From Marinomonas hwangdonensis (lineage in GTDB: Bacteria > Pseudomonadota > Gammaproteobacteria > Pseudomonadales > Marinomonadaceae): 64,000 bases of DNA. The stretch is from positions 154,068 to 218,067 of the forward strand of contig NZ_RIZG01000002.1 in NCBI RefSeq assembly GCF_003721245.1, written 5' to 3'. The translations under genes and the position numbers were made by a program. The notes below the pieces were generated by a model that saw only the letters and a list, made by a program, of their open reading frames with translations, was not told the DNA's origin and did no database searches. Shown here piece after piece: positions 26,823 through 35,649 of the stretch. How positions within the stretch are numbered: the stretch's first letter is position 1; each line of letters starts with the position of its first letter.

Positions 26823-27210
26823 CGGCTTCGGGAATGGCTTTTGCTTTCATCGCTCCTGAGTCATCATGACAGGCCCAAACACGCTTTTCTAAGCACTCCA
26901 CCGCTAAATCATCACCATTGAACAACTGATGACGAATCCCAAAACTGGCACGGCCTACGTGTGTTATCTCACTTTTAATCGTAATTGTATCGCCGTATTT
27001 TGACGGTTTAAAAAATTGTGATCGAGTGTCCACCATGGGCAAGCCTACATCTTTCAACTCATCTCGAATATAACGAAGTGTGTAACCCATCGCCTCAAAT
27101 AGCGCCCCTGTTGAGGCATCAAAAAAGGCAAAATATCGTGGATAAAACACGATATCGGCGGGGTCGCAATCCCCCCACTCGATGTGTAATTGACGCTCAT
27201 TTTTAAACAT
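26794..27210 (-). CDS. Hotdog-fold acyl-CoA thioesterase, 4-hydroxybenzoyl-CoA thioesterase type
   Basis: A 138-residue hotdog thioesterase with the AU220-like catalytic motif HIEWGDCDPADIVFYPRYFAFFD (about 9-31), where the Asp attacks the thioester. The family includes 4-hydroxybenzoyl-CoA thioesterases, YbgC and FadM-type enzymes. It lies 13 bp downstream of the feruloyl-CoA synthase-like gene. That context suggests it releases the aromatic acid (benzoyl-type CoA) at the end of side-chain oxidation. GGAGG lies 7 nt before the ATG. Confidence 0.85.
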   Translation of the reverse strand: MFKNERQLHIEWGDCDPADIVFYPRYFAFFDASTGALFEAMGYTLRYIRDELKDVGLPMVDTRSQFFKPSKYGDTITIKSEITHVGRASFGIRHQLFNGDDLAVECLEKRVWACHDDSGAMKAKAIPEAVKARMLSEF

Positions 27211-27223
27211 GACGCGCCCTCCT

Positions 27224-29089
27224 TTAAAGACTGATCACCAAATCCGATAGCGGTTCTTGATACAGCAATGCAATTTGATCTTCACGATGCGCTTGCACCG
27301 CGCGTTGATTCAACGAGCCTTTATCCGTAATTTCATGGGCATCAATACTCGGTGGCACAGCCTGCAAGAGAATGCGTTCGACAACGGTAGAGCTGCCCGT
27401 GCTCTGTTTTGCAAACGCCACCAGCTTCTGTTTAAAAGCCTCGCGCACCGCGCTATGAGCAATAATGTCTTCGTTCGTTTCCTGCAAATCGTGTGGCATG
27501 ATGGCCTGACAATGGGCCCAATCAGGAAAAATTAATGCCGTGATATAACCACGATTGGTGCCGCACAACACAACATCTTGTACAAAAGGCGCAAAAGCAC
27601 TGATGAATTTTGCCCGTAAGGTGCCAGCACTGACCCAGGTTCCGCTGTCCAATTTAAAATCTTCGGATACTCGTCCATCAAAGCGAAAACCACGCTGTGG
27701 CGCATTCTCGTCAAGGTAAGCAAACGCATCTCCCAAACAATAAAAACCTTCCTCATCAAAAGATTTAGCCGACAGTTCTGGCTGACGCCAATAGCCAGGC
27801 ATCACAGTGACTGCTTTTACCCGCGCTTCTAATTTACCTTCATTTGGCACTAACTTGATAGATACCCCTGGAGCGGGCACACCAATCACACCAGAAGTAG
27901 ACTCTTCGACAGACGCAAAAGTTGCGGAAGGCGCCGTTTCAGTGCAGCCTAAACCAGTTAACATAGGAATCTTCTTACCGGTATATTCAATCGACAAGGC
28001 ATCCAAATCATCCCAAATATGCTGAGCCAAGCCCGCGGCAGCAAAAAAAGTAAACTGCAAACGGGCAAAAAACTTCTCTGCGAGTTCGCTGTCGGCTTTT
28101 AGATGCTTCACCAACAGCTCAAAGCCTTTTGGCACGTTAAAATACACCGTCGGCGACACCTCGGCCAAATTGCGTAAGGTCTTGGCAAAGAGTTTTTCGG
28201 TTGGTTTACCATCATCAAGATACAAACTACCGCCGTTATACAAGGCAATCCCGATGTTATGGTTGCCACCAAACGTATGATTCCAAGGCAACCAGTCCAC
28301 CATAATCGGAGGTTGATCTTTCAAAAACTGCATAACCTGATGAATCATCACCTGATTAGCACAAATCATACGCTGGGTATTGATAACGCCTTTTGGCATC
28401 CCTGTGGTGCCCGATGTAAACAAAATTTTCGCAATCGTATCACCGGTAACCTGAGCATTCTGAGCATCAACCGCCTCCGATTCTGGGTAATCCCAAGCAG
28501 ACTGAAAGGAGATAACGGAATTAGCAACCTTTGCCGCTGCTGCGTTTTCAAGAGTATTCCCTCTCAAGACCATAACGGGAACTTGATCATCATGACATAC
28601 AGCTTGAATGGCAGATTCATAAGGTGCCAATTCATCGACCACTATCATACCAGGGGTCAAAATATCAAAAATCCCCTGCAGTTTTGTGTAGTCCGTCGCA
28701 ATAAGCGAATACGCGGGAGACAGCGGGGAATGGGCAATACCAACATACATACCCGCTAACGCCAACATTAAATGCTCTAAGCTATTGCCGCACAAAAAAA
28801 CAATAGGTCGCTCAACCGAAACAGGCTGAGTCAATAACCAAGAGGCGATCTTACGCACTCGTGTCACAGCTTGGGCATAAGTGACTTTTTGCCATTCGCC
28901 TTGTTCATCACGTTCTGCAACAAACAGTTGATCTGGTGTTTTTTTCGCCCAACATTCAAGCTGATCTGTCCAGCAGCGGGCATAGTCATCTAATGCCTTT
29001 TGACTATTAATGATTTGCACACCATCCTCTCGTTTCTCAATATCAATAGGATGGGCAACGACTTTAATAGGATGAAATTCACCGTTCAT
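27224..29089 (-). CDS. fcs: Feruloyl-CoA synthase-like aryl-CoA ligase
   Basis: An AMP-forming ligase of 621 residues. The AMP signature is ILFTSGTTGMPKGVINTQRM (about 218-237). WLPWNHTFGGNHNIGIALYNGG (about 270-291, split by the family) and GSLYLDDGKPT strongly resemble the feruloyl-CoA synthase subgroup; later motifs are LTGLGCTETAPS and FRFDGRVSEDFKLDSGTWV. It would activate ferulate, p-coumarate or a related phenylpropanoid with ATP and CoA. GGGAGC precedes the ATG. Its neighbours supply every beta-oxidation step, but no vanillin dehydrogenase is present. Confidence 0.83.
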   Translation of the reverse strand: MNGEFHPIKVVAHPIDIEKREDGVQIINSQKALDDYARCWTDQLECWAKKTPDQLFVAERDEQGEWQKVTYAQAVTRVRKIASWLLTQPVSVERPIVFLCGNSLEHLMLALAGMYVGIAHSPLSPAYSLIATDYTKLQGIFDILTPGMIVVDELAPYESAIQAVCHDDQVPVMVLRGNTLENAAAAKVANSVISFQSAWDYPESEAVDAQNAQVTGDTIAKILFTSGTTGMPKGVINTQRMICANQVMIHQVMQFLKDQPPIMVDWLPWNHTFGGNHNIGIALYNGGSLYLDDGKPTEKLFAKTLRNLAEVSPTVYFNVPKGFELLVKHLKADSELAEKFFARLQFTFFAAAGLAQHIWDDLDALSIEYTGKKIPMLTGLGCTETAPSATFASVEESTSGVIGVPAPGVSIKLVPNEGKLEARVKAVTVMPGYWRQPELSAKSFDEEGFYCLGDAFAYLDENAPQRGFRFDGRVSEDFKLDSGTWVSAGTLRAKFISAFAPFVQDVVLCGTNRGYITALIFPDWAHCQAIMPHDLQETNEDIIAHSAVREAFKQKLVAFAKQSTGSSTVVERILLQAVPPSIDAHEITDKGSLNQRAVQAHREDQIALLYQEPLSDLVISL

Positions 29090-29205
29090 TTTTTTGCTCC
29101 CACAACCACTTTGGTTATTTTTATGCGGCTAGAGTGTTAGGGCGTGATGTATAAACCACGGCCGAATTATTATTGTTTTCTCGACTTCAGACTTTACGGT
29201 CTATT

Positions 29206-30984
29206 TCAAAATTCATATTCGCTAAGGCCCAAACCAGCGTTTTCAACCACCTTCAATGCTGCAACAGCTGATGGCAATCGATAAGCTGCGTAAAACTTAG
29301 TCATGGCCGTAAGATTCTGCATATAAGAGGCATCAGTGTTTTCTTGTGCTTGCTGATAAGCCAACACATCAAACAACTGCCAAGTGCAACATAAGATGCC
29401 CATCGCCTCTAAAAATGGTACAGAGACTCCATGCAAAGACACAGAATCAGCATCCAGTTTCAACAAATGCGAGGTCAACAAAGACGTCACTGTATCAACA
29501 GCTTGTAACGTTTCTTTTGCAGCCACTTCGAAAGCGTCATCGGATTCAAAAGGACGAACCAACTGAGTAATATTTGCAAGTAACTCAGTTAACGCTTTTC
29601 CTTGATCGCCTCGCACTTTTCGAATTAATAAATCACGCGCTTGAATGCCTGTGGTGCCTTCATAAATCGTCGTGATTCGAGCATCACGCATAATTTGCGC
29701 GACACCGGTTTCTTCTACAAAGCCCATACCGCCAAACACCTGCACCACTTTCCCCGCCATCACATTGGCGCGCTCAGTGGCAAAAGCTTTAAAAATCGGC
29801 GTCAGCAAAGCAACTCTGGCTTTTTTGCTTTGATTACTTTCCGTTTCATCAAGAGTCGTTTGATCGTGAGTGGCTTCAGTAGCATCAATTTGTGCTGCAA
29901 TCTGATAACCCAAAGCACGTAAGGCAAAGGTTTCCGAACGCATGTCTAGCAACATACGCTTCACATCAGCGTGTTCGACAATAGCGATTTTTTCGCCTTG
30001 TTTATTTGTCCCTTGGGTGCGCTCATGGGCGTAGGCTAAAGCACGTTGATACCCCAACTCTCCCAAAGCCACACCTTGTAAACCACAACTTAAGCGGGCT
30101 TCGTTCATCAATACAAACATCGCCATTAAGCCTTGATTCAGCTCACCTACCAATTCGCCAATGCAATTGTCTTGATCGCCATAACTGATGGAGCAGGTTG
30201 GGCTGCCATGTAATCCCATTTTGTGCTCAATGCCCGTACAACGAATATCGTTAAATTCCCCTAACGCCCCGTTGTCCGTCACCCGATACTTGGGCACGAT
30301 AAATAACGAAATACCGCGACTGCCTGCCGGCGCATCAGGCGTTCTCGCCAACACCAAATGAACAATATTGTCCGTCAGATCGTGCTCACCATAGGTAATG
30401 TAGATCTTCTGACCTTTGATTTTATACGTACCGTCAGACTGGGGAATGGCCTTAGTATTCAACGCTCCTAAATCCGATCCGGCATTCGGTTCGGTCAGCG
30501 CCATTGCCACCGTCCACTCTCCGCTCACAATGTTGGGCAAATATCGGTTTTGAGTGGCGTCGCTGGCAAAGTTCATTAGAATCTCTGAACCGCCCTGCGC
30601 CAAGGCTTGAAACATCACAAAGGCCAAATTGGCCGACAGCCACATTTCATTCACTGGCTGAGCGATGTATTTGGGCAGACCTTGACCACCAAATGCTTCT
30701 GGCAACGCCAAACCAATCCAGCCCGATTCGGCAAATTGCTGATACGCCTCTTGCCAGCCATCCGGTGTTATTACCTTGCCATCTTGAAAACGACAACCTT
30801 GTACATCGCCAACAGAGTTCAATGGCGCCAACACACCAGAGGCGAACTTAGCGGCTTCATCCATCACCGCATTGGCCAACTCAAGATCAAAATCTTGTAA
30901 GGAATCCATCGCATCCAGCCCTTGCTGGTAATAAGCCTGAGCCACTAGCTTCTGCATGTCTTTATAAGGTGCTTGATAAGTCAT
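29206..30984 (-). CDS. Acyl-CoA dehydrogenase with C-terminal extension
   Basis: An FAD acyl-CoA dehydrogenase of about 592 residues, longer than the 380-residue core and typical of the AcdA/DmdC-type group. Core motifs: WTVAMALTEPNAGSDLGAL (about 155-173), KIYITYGEHDL, QVFGGMGFVEETGVAQIMRDARITTIYEGTTGIQA (read as adjoining short motifs, about 420-455). The DmdC-like N-terminus starts MTYQAPYKDM. GGAG lies 6 nt before the ATG at 30984, which favours that start over upstream ATG and TTG codons. In this cluster it would desaturate a dihydrocinnamoyl-type CoA. DmdC-like activity on methylmercaptopropionyl-CoA is the main alternative. Confidence 0.88.
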   Translation of the reverse strand: MTYQAPYKDMQKLVAQAYYQQGLDAMDSLQDFDLELANAVMDEAAKFASGVLAPLNSVGDVQGCRFQDGKVITPDGWQEAYQQFAESGWIGLALPEAFGGQGLPKYIAQPVNEMWLSANLAFVMFQALAQGGSEILMNFASDATQNRYLPNIVSGEWTVAMALTEPNAGSDLGALNTKAIPQSDGTYKIKGQKIYITYGEHDLTDNIVHLVLARTPDAPAGSRGISLFIVPKYRVTDNGALGEFNDIRCTGIEHKMGLHGSPTCSISYGDQDNCIGELVGELNQGLMAMFVLMNEARLSCGLQGVALGELGYQRALAYAHERTQGTNKQGEKIAIVEHADVKRMLLDMRSETFALRALGYQIAAQIDATEATHDQTTLDETESNQSKKARVALLTPIFKAFATERANVMAGKVVQVFGGMGFVEETGVAQIMRDARITTIYEGTTGIQARDLLIRKVRGDQGKALTELLANITQLVRPFESDDAFEVAAKETLQAVDTVTSLLTSHLLKLDADSVSLHGVSVPFLEAMGILCCTWQLFDVLAYQQAQENTDASYMQNLTAMTKFYAAYRLPSAVAALKVVENAGLGLSEYEF

Positions 30985-31011
30985 CATCGACTCCAAAATA
31001 CAGTCATCGGA

Positions 31012-31779
31012 TTATTTCGCGGCCATACGAATCGCGCCATCGAGACGAATCACTTCACCATTGAGCATTTCATTTTCAATAATGTGCTGAGCCAATGAAG
31101 CGAATTCATCCGGTTCGCCAAGACGCGGTGGAAAAGGCACAGATTCGCCCAAAGACTTCTGCACTTCTTCTGGCAATACATCCATCATGGGGGTTTTAAA
31201 TAAGCCTGGCGCTATGGTCATCACGCGAATACCAAAGCGCGCTAACTCACGGGCAATCGGTAACGTCATAGCACAAACACCCCCTTTAGAAGCCGCATAG
31301 CCTGCTTGACCAATCTGACCATCAAACGCCGCCACAGACGCCGTATTAATCATCACACCACGCTCTAAATTCGCCTCTGGCTCGTTATGCTGCATCTTGT
31401 CAGCCACCAAACGAATCATGTTAAAAGTTCCAATTAAATTTACAGACACCGCACGTTGAAACGACGCTAAACGATGTGGACCCTCACGACCAACGATACG
31501 CTCCGCACCTGGAATACCCGCACAATTGACCAAACCACTGATCGGACCAAAAGCCTCAACCGCTTGATCAATCGCATTTTGAACCGAATTTTCGTCAACG
31601 ATATCCGTCACACAACCTTGTACTCGTTCCCCAAGTTCCGCCTTCACACGGGCCAAGCCCGCTTCATTCACATCGGCTAAAGTGACTTTTGCGCCTAAAC
31701 CATGTAAACGACGCGCAACCGCCTCACCAATACCCGAAGCCGAACCGGTCACCACAAAATGTTTGTCTTGAATTTGCAT
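31012..31779 (-). CDS. Short-chain dehydrogenase, 3-hydroxyacyl-CoA dehydrogenase type
   Basis: A 255-residue classical SDR. The cofactor motif is [16 protein letters not shown] (about 10-25), with ADVNEAGLA favouring [13 protein letters not shown] is followed by the catalytic Ser/Tyr/Lys ([21 protein letters not shown], about 143-163). It resembles type II (HSD17B10-like) 3-hydroxyacyl-CoA dehydrogenases, which fits oxidation of a 3-hydroxy-phenylpropanoyl-CoA next to a crotonase and a thiolase. AGGAG lies 7 nt upstream of the ATG. Confidence 0.87.
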   Translation of the reverse strand: MQIQDKHFVVTGSASGIGEAVARRLHGLGAKVTLADVNEAGLARVKAELGERVQGCVTDIVDENSVQNAIDQAVEAFGPISGLVNCAGIPGAERIVGREGPHRLASFQRAVSVNLIGTFNMIRLVADKMQHNEPEANLERGVMINTASVAAFDGQIGQAGYAASKGGVCAMTLPIARELARFGIRVMTIAPGLFKTPMMDVLPEEVQKSLGESVPFPPRLGEPDEFASLAQHIIENEMLNGEVIRLDGAIRMAAK

Positions 31780-31829
31780 CTAAATACTCCTGATCTTGCT
31801 GTTATTTTTATTACCAAGGGCAAAGTTAA

Positions 31830-32588
31830 TTAGCTTTTTTTACGGTTCAAAAACGCTTCAATACGCGCTTTTACTTCGTCGCTGGTTTGCGTGATACCGC
31901 AAAGAAGTGACTCGGTATACAAACCCTCTTGTGCCGACATATTGCTAATACGACTAATCCCAGTCGTCATGGCCCAATTGGAATATTTCGAGTTTTTGCC
32001 AATGCCTTCTGCTATCTCAAAAGCTTTCGCCAAGGCTTCACCATTGCCGACCACATAATGTGCCAAACCTATGCGCAACCCCTCGTCCGCTTTTACATCT
32101 CGGCCCGTTAACATCATCTCTGTCATCCGACTCGCACCAATCACATTCGCCACGTTGACAGACGCACCACCACCAACAAAAATTCCATGCTTGCCTTCAG
32201 GCAAACGATAGAAAGTATTTTCTTCACTAACCCGCACATGAGCACAAATCGCCAATTCCAAACCACCGCCGATCACCGCACCATGCATAGCGGCGACCAC
32301 TGGAATACCAGAATCACTAATATGACCAAACACCCGATGCCACATATTGGAATGCTTCACCACTTCAAAAGGCTCACGGGCTTTATGCTCTTGTAAATCC
32401 AGACCAGAGCAAAATTCAGGGCCATTTCCAGAAAACACAATGACATTGACATCATCGGTTAAATTCAAAAACACCTGTTCAATTTCAAGACACAAGCGAT
32501 CATTAATGGCATTTTTCTTCTCAGGGCGATTCAGCTGCAAATGCGCGATGCCGTTTTCTACGGAATAATTAATAAATTGATATGTCAT
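31830..32588 (-). CDS. Crotonase-family enoyl-CoA hydratase
   Basis: A 252-residue crotonase. The oxyanion-hole sequences FCSGLDLQEHK (about 59-69) and MHGAVIGGGLELAICAHVRVSEE (about 101-123, one segment in two helices) are present. The second region carries Glu in LPEGKHGIFVGGGAS. The fold allows hydratase, isomerase or hydratase-lyase activity; side-chain beta-oxidation is the likely job from the neighbours. A feruloyl-CoA hydratase/lyase giving vanillin cannot be excluded, but no vanillin dehydrogenase is nearby. Confidence 0.83.
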   Translation of the reverse strand: MTYQFINYSVENGIAHLQLNRPEKKNAINDRLCLEIEQVFLNLTDDVNVIVFSGNGPEFCSGLDLQEHKAREPFEVVKHSNMWHRVFGHISDSGIPVVAAMHGAVIGGGLELAICAHVRVSEENTFYRLPEGKHGIFVGGGASVNVANVIGASRMTEMMLTGRDVKADEGLRIGLAHYVVGNGEALAKAFEIAEGIGKNSKYSNWAMTTGISRISNMSAQEGLYTESLLCGITQTSDEVKARIEAFLNRKKS

Positions 32589-32608
32589 CTTGGATTACCT
32601 TTTAAATT

Positions 32609-33817
32609 TTATAATGAGCGATCTGACACCTTGATAACCACCGCCATACCTGTATCGCCAGCAGCACAACCAGTAAACAAACCATAACCGCCGCCGTTGA
32701 TAACCAACTCTTCAATTAGCTCAATAATGGCGCGCATGCCGGTTGGCCCTTGTGGGTGCCCCCAAATCAACGAGCAGCCGTAGTTATTCATTGTCATCAC
32801 ATCAATGCCCATGGCTTTCGCAAAAGCCACATCATTCACTGCAAAGGGGTTGTGGGTTTTAATGGCAGAGACTTGCTTGATATCGATACCCGCTACGGTA
32901 AGCGCACGCTTAGCCGCTTCGATTGGTGCCGCTGGCATGAAAGCCAAATCATCGCGTGCTTGCCCAAATCCCAACACTTCAATTCTGATTTCAGGACGAG
33001 CCGTAAGGAATGCCACGTCTTCTGAGCGACAAAGAATCGCCGACGCGTTACCGTCAGCAGGATGCGTTTGGTTACCAAACGTAATTACCCCGCCCTCTTG
33101 AATCGGTTTCAGCTTTTGCAAGCCTTCTAGGGTCGTTAGGAAAACCCCTTCATCACCTGTGATAACGGTTTCTTCTTTTTTGAAGTTGGCCGTTGGCACT
33201 GACAACGGCAGCGTCATATAACGTTTTTGAAAGGCTTGATCGTCTTTTAATGCATCTTGGTACTGCTCATAACGACGGAAAGTCACTTCGTCTAATTCTT
33301 CACGGGTGATATCAAAACGCTTAGCGACGTTTTCACCCGTTTGCATCATCGAATGGCCGCCCACACAATCGTTCATCATGTTGTAGGTCACTTGATCTTC
33401 TGACGCGCCAGCTGGGCCTTTGGCATTCGGATAATAAATATGTGGGCCATTTGAACAACGATCAGCGGTGATCAACAAAGACACCTTCGCCATACCGCAG
33501 ACAATTTCGGATGCCGCAGCAAACAAACCACGCGCACTGGTCGCACAAACTTGATTCACCGCGTGGCCTGCGGTGTTTACCGCACCAATGTCATACAAAG
33601 GCCAAGGCGCACCGTTGAAAGATTGGTACTGGTTCACTGTCATGCCCAATACGCCTGAATCGAAAACCAATGGATCGATATTGCGTTTTGCCAACTCAGA
33701 TTTTGCGACATGCGCCGCAAACTTCATCGAATGCAAATGCTGTAATGAGCCTTGCCACTTAGTAAACGGCGTACTCCAATAAGCACCGTAAGGAATTTCG
33801 ACATTCTTAATAGACAT
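32609..33817 (-). CDS. Thiolase-family acyltransferase (SCP-x/lipid-transfer thiolase-like)
   Basis: A 402-residue thiolase. The nucleophilic Cys is in VNQVCATSARGLFAAA (about 84-99). The His is in IWGHPQGPTGMRAI and the second Cys in GLFTGCAAGDTGMAVV near the C-terminus. It would cleave a 3-ketoacyl-CoA to acetyl-CoA and an aryl-CoA. The open frame runs back to 33895, but that part would overlap the CoA-transferase gene. The ATG at 33817, with GAGA upstream and the natural MSIKNVEIPYG start, is preferred. Confidence 0.85.
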   Translation of the reverse strand: MSIKNVEIPYGAYWSTPFTKWQGSLQHLHSMKFAAHVAKSELAKRNIDPLVFDSGVLGMTVNQYQSFNGAPWPLYDIGAVNTAGHAVNQVCATSARGLFAAASEIVCGMAKVSLLITADRCSNGPHIYYPNAKGPAGASEDQVTYNMMNDCVGGHSMMQTGENVAKRFDITREELDEVTFRRYEQYQDALKDDQAFQKRYMTLPLSVPTANFKKEETVITGDEGVFLTTLEGLQKLKPIQEGGVITFGNQTHPADGNASAILCRSEDVAFLTARPEIRIEVLGFGQARDDLAFMPAAPIEAAKRALTVAGIDIKQVSAIKTHNPFAVNDVAFAKAMGIDVMTMNNYGCSLIWGHPQGPTGMRAIIELIEELVINGGGYGLFTGCAAGDTGMAVVIKVSDRSL

Positions 33818-33849
33818 AAGATTTTCTCGCTTATCGATTATTGTTGTTT

Positions 33850-35418
33850 TTAAAACTGAACATCGGATGCCATGATGCTGGCCAAGCCACCCCATTGCTC
33901 AGCAAAAATAGAGGCTGGCATGGTTTTCAGGTCATCGGCGATGATGGGACGAAACGCCATCATGTTCAGAACGTCGGTTTCTAAATCCAATCCGGGGGCG
34001 ATTTCGGTCAGCACCATGCCTTCTGAGCGCAACTCCAACACACAGCGCTCAGTGACAAACACCACGGGCTGATGATTAGCACGCGCGACCGCACCACTAA
34101 AAGTAATGTGATCCACGGCGTCGACAAACTTCTGCACCTTGCCTTCTTCTAAGACTTTCATTTTGCCGTTTTCGAAACCTAGTTTGGCGCCATTCACCAA
34201 GGTGCCGCAGAACACGACTTTTTTCGCGCTCTGAGAAATATTGATAAAACCACCCGGTCCGACCACTTTAGGGCCAAACTTACTGACGTTTAAATTGCCT
34301 TCTTTGTCTGCTTGCGCGAGTCCCAAGAACGCAATATCCAAACCGCCGCCGTCATAAAAATCGAACTGCGCTTCGTGCTCAATAATGGCATCCGCATTCC
34401 ATGCGGCACCGAAATCCCCACCAGACGCTGGAATACCGCCGTACGTACCAAGCTCGGTTGTTAAGGTAAATAAATGAGAAACTTTTTCTTCTGCGGCGAT
34501 GGCCGCTACGCCGTCAGGCATACCAATACCAAGGTTCACCATGACATTGGCTTTCAGTTCCATTGCAGCACGGCGAGCAATCACTTTGCGATCACTAAAC
34601 GGCATTGGCGGCAAAGCATTTAACGGCACACGGGAATTACCCGCTAAACCTGGGTTGTAGGTTGTGCTAATAGTTTGTTTGTGATCTTCAGCAGGCGCGA
34701 CCGTAATATAGTCTACCAATACGCCGGGCACTTTGACTTCTTTTGGATGGATAGAGTGACGCTCAGCAATGTATTTCACTTGCGCAATAACAATGCCGCC
34801 GCTGTTTTTAGCCGCTTGCGCCATAGGTAAGATTTCAGCCAACATGGCTTCTTCTTCCACTGATAAATTTCCGTCTTCGTCGGCAGTAGTCGCACGAATA
34901 ACCACAACATTCAGTGGGAATTTTTTATAAAGCAGCCATTCTTCGTCTTCAATGTCGATGCGTTTAACCAGATCTTCTGTAGTTAAAGACGTGACTTTAC
35001 CGCCGCTTATCAGTGGATCAACATAGGTTCCCATGCCAATCTTAGTAATCACACCTGGCTTGTTGCCGGCAATTTGACGCCACATGGTGGTCAACACACC
35101 TTGTGGCAGTAAGTAAGCTTCGATGGCATTGTCTGTGATCATCTGCGCCATTTTGGGCGCTTGACCGGTATGACCAGAGATCAAACGCTTCACCAAATTC
35201 GGATGCGCCATGTGTGACATACCCGCCTCTTTACCGTCACCACAGCCACAGTCATGAATTAAGGTTAACTGTTGTGGGTGACCTGTCTCGATGAAGCGTT
35301 GCTCAACGGCTTTGGCCACGGCTTCGGCAAAATAAGACATACCGACTGTTGACCAAGCAACATTGGCACCGTCAGGAATTAAATTGGCGGCTTGCGCTAG
35401 GGAAATAATCTTACTCAT
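33850..35418 (-). CDS. Acyl-CoA:acetate/3-ketoacid CoA-transferase, fused alpha-beta subunits
   Basis: A family I CoA-transferase of 522 residues, like YdiF/short-chain acyl-CoA transferase. The alpha half (about 1-270) holds TLIHDCGCGDGKEAGMSHMAHP and the beta half (about 285-515) MVNLGIGMPDGVAAIAAEE. The probable catalytic Glu lies in TTELGTYGGIPASGGDFGAAW. It moves CoA between an acyl donor and a free acid, perhaps activating the aromatic substrate without ATP or recycling acyl-CoA. ATG at 35418 has GAGG 6 nt upstream; the GTG at 35430 falls inside that site. First gene of the minus-strand catabolic operon. Confidence 0.88.
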   Translation of the reverse strand: MSKIISLAQAANLIPDGANVAWSTVGMSYFAEAVAKAVEQRFIETGHPQQLTLIHDCGCGDGKEAGMSHMAHPNLVKRLISGHTGQAPKMAQMITDNAIEAYLLPQGVLTTMWRQIAGNKPGVITKIGMGTYVDPLISGGKVTSLTTEDLVKRIDIEDEEWLLYKKFPLNVVVIRATTADEDGNLSVEEEAMLAEILPMAQAAKNSGGIVIAQVKYIAERHSIHPKEVKVPGVLVDYITVAPAEDHKQTISTTYNPGLAGNSRVPLNALPPMPFSDRKVIARRAAMELKANVMVNLGIGMPDGVAAIAAEEKVSHLFTLTTELGTYGGIPASGGDFGAAWNADAIIEHEAQFDFYDGGGLDIAFLGLAQADKEGNLNVSKFGPKVVGPGGFINISQSAKKVVFCGTLVNGAKLGFENGKMKVLEEGKVQKFVDAVDHITFSGAVARANHQPVVFVTERCVLELRSEGMVLTEIAPGLDLETDVLNMMAFRPIIADDLKTMPASIFAEQWGGLASIMASDVQF

Positions 35419-35487
35419 TTTTACCCTCACCTCTCTTTTATGTTTATTTGGTTAGTTGGGCTTTCATTTGTTTTTTTGGAATAATTC

Positions 35488-35503
35488 TGTTGTACAGCAC
35501 AAC
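35488..35503. promoter_or_regulatory. Palindrome TGTTG-N7-CAAC upstream of the CoA-transferase operon
   Basis: TGTTG (35488-35492) and CAAC (35500-35503) are separated by TACAGCA and repeat the half-site pattern and 7-bp spacing of the two operators before the dctP genes. It lies 70-85 bp upstream of the CoA-transferase start, on its promoter side. It is probably the third binding site of a shared regulator. Confidence 0.5.
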
Positions 35504-35542
35504 TATTTTTTTTACAAACATTTTTTATTTGCGTTGCTTTTT

Positions 35543-35597
35543 TTGAATACTATGGGTGAAAAATCTATGAAGAGAATTGTTGAAAATAACAACAATT
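35543..35597 (+). promoter_or_regulatory. Promoter and operator of the first dctP gene
   Basis: TTGAAT (35543-35548), a 17-bp spacer and TATGAA (35566-35571) resemble a sigma-70 promoter. A perfect inverted repeat AATTGTTG (35575-35582) N7 CAACAATT (35590-35597) follows immediately, over the expected +1. That position suits a repressor. The whole module recurs upstream of the second dctP. Confidence 0.6.
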
Positions 35598-35649
35598 TAT
35601 GACAAAAACAAAATGCATTTTCAATAACAATAAAATTTAGGTGAACAAA

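Noticed and set aside
32609..33895. Thiolase start at 33895
   Set aside because: It would overlap the CoA-transferase gene by 46 bp; the ATG at 33817 starts the natural family N-terminus.
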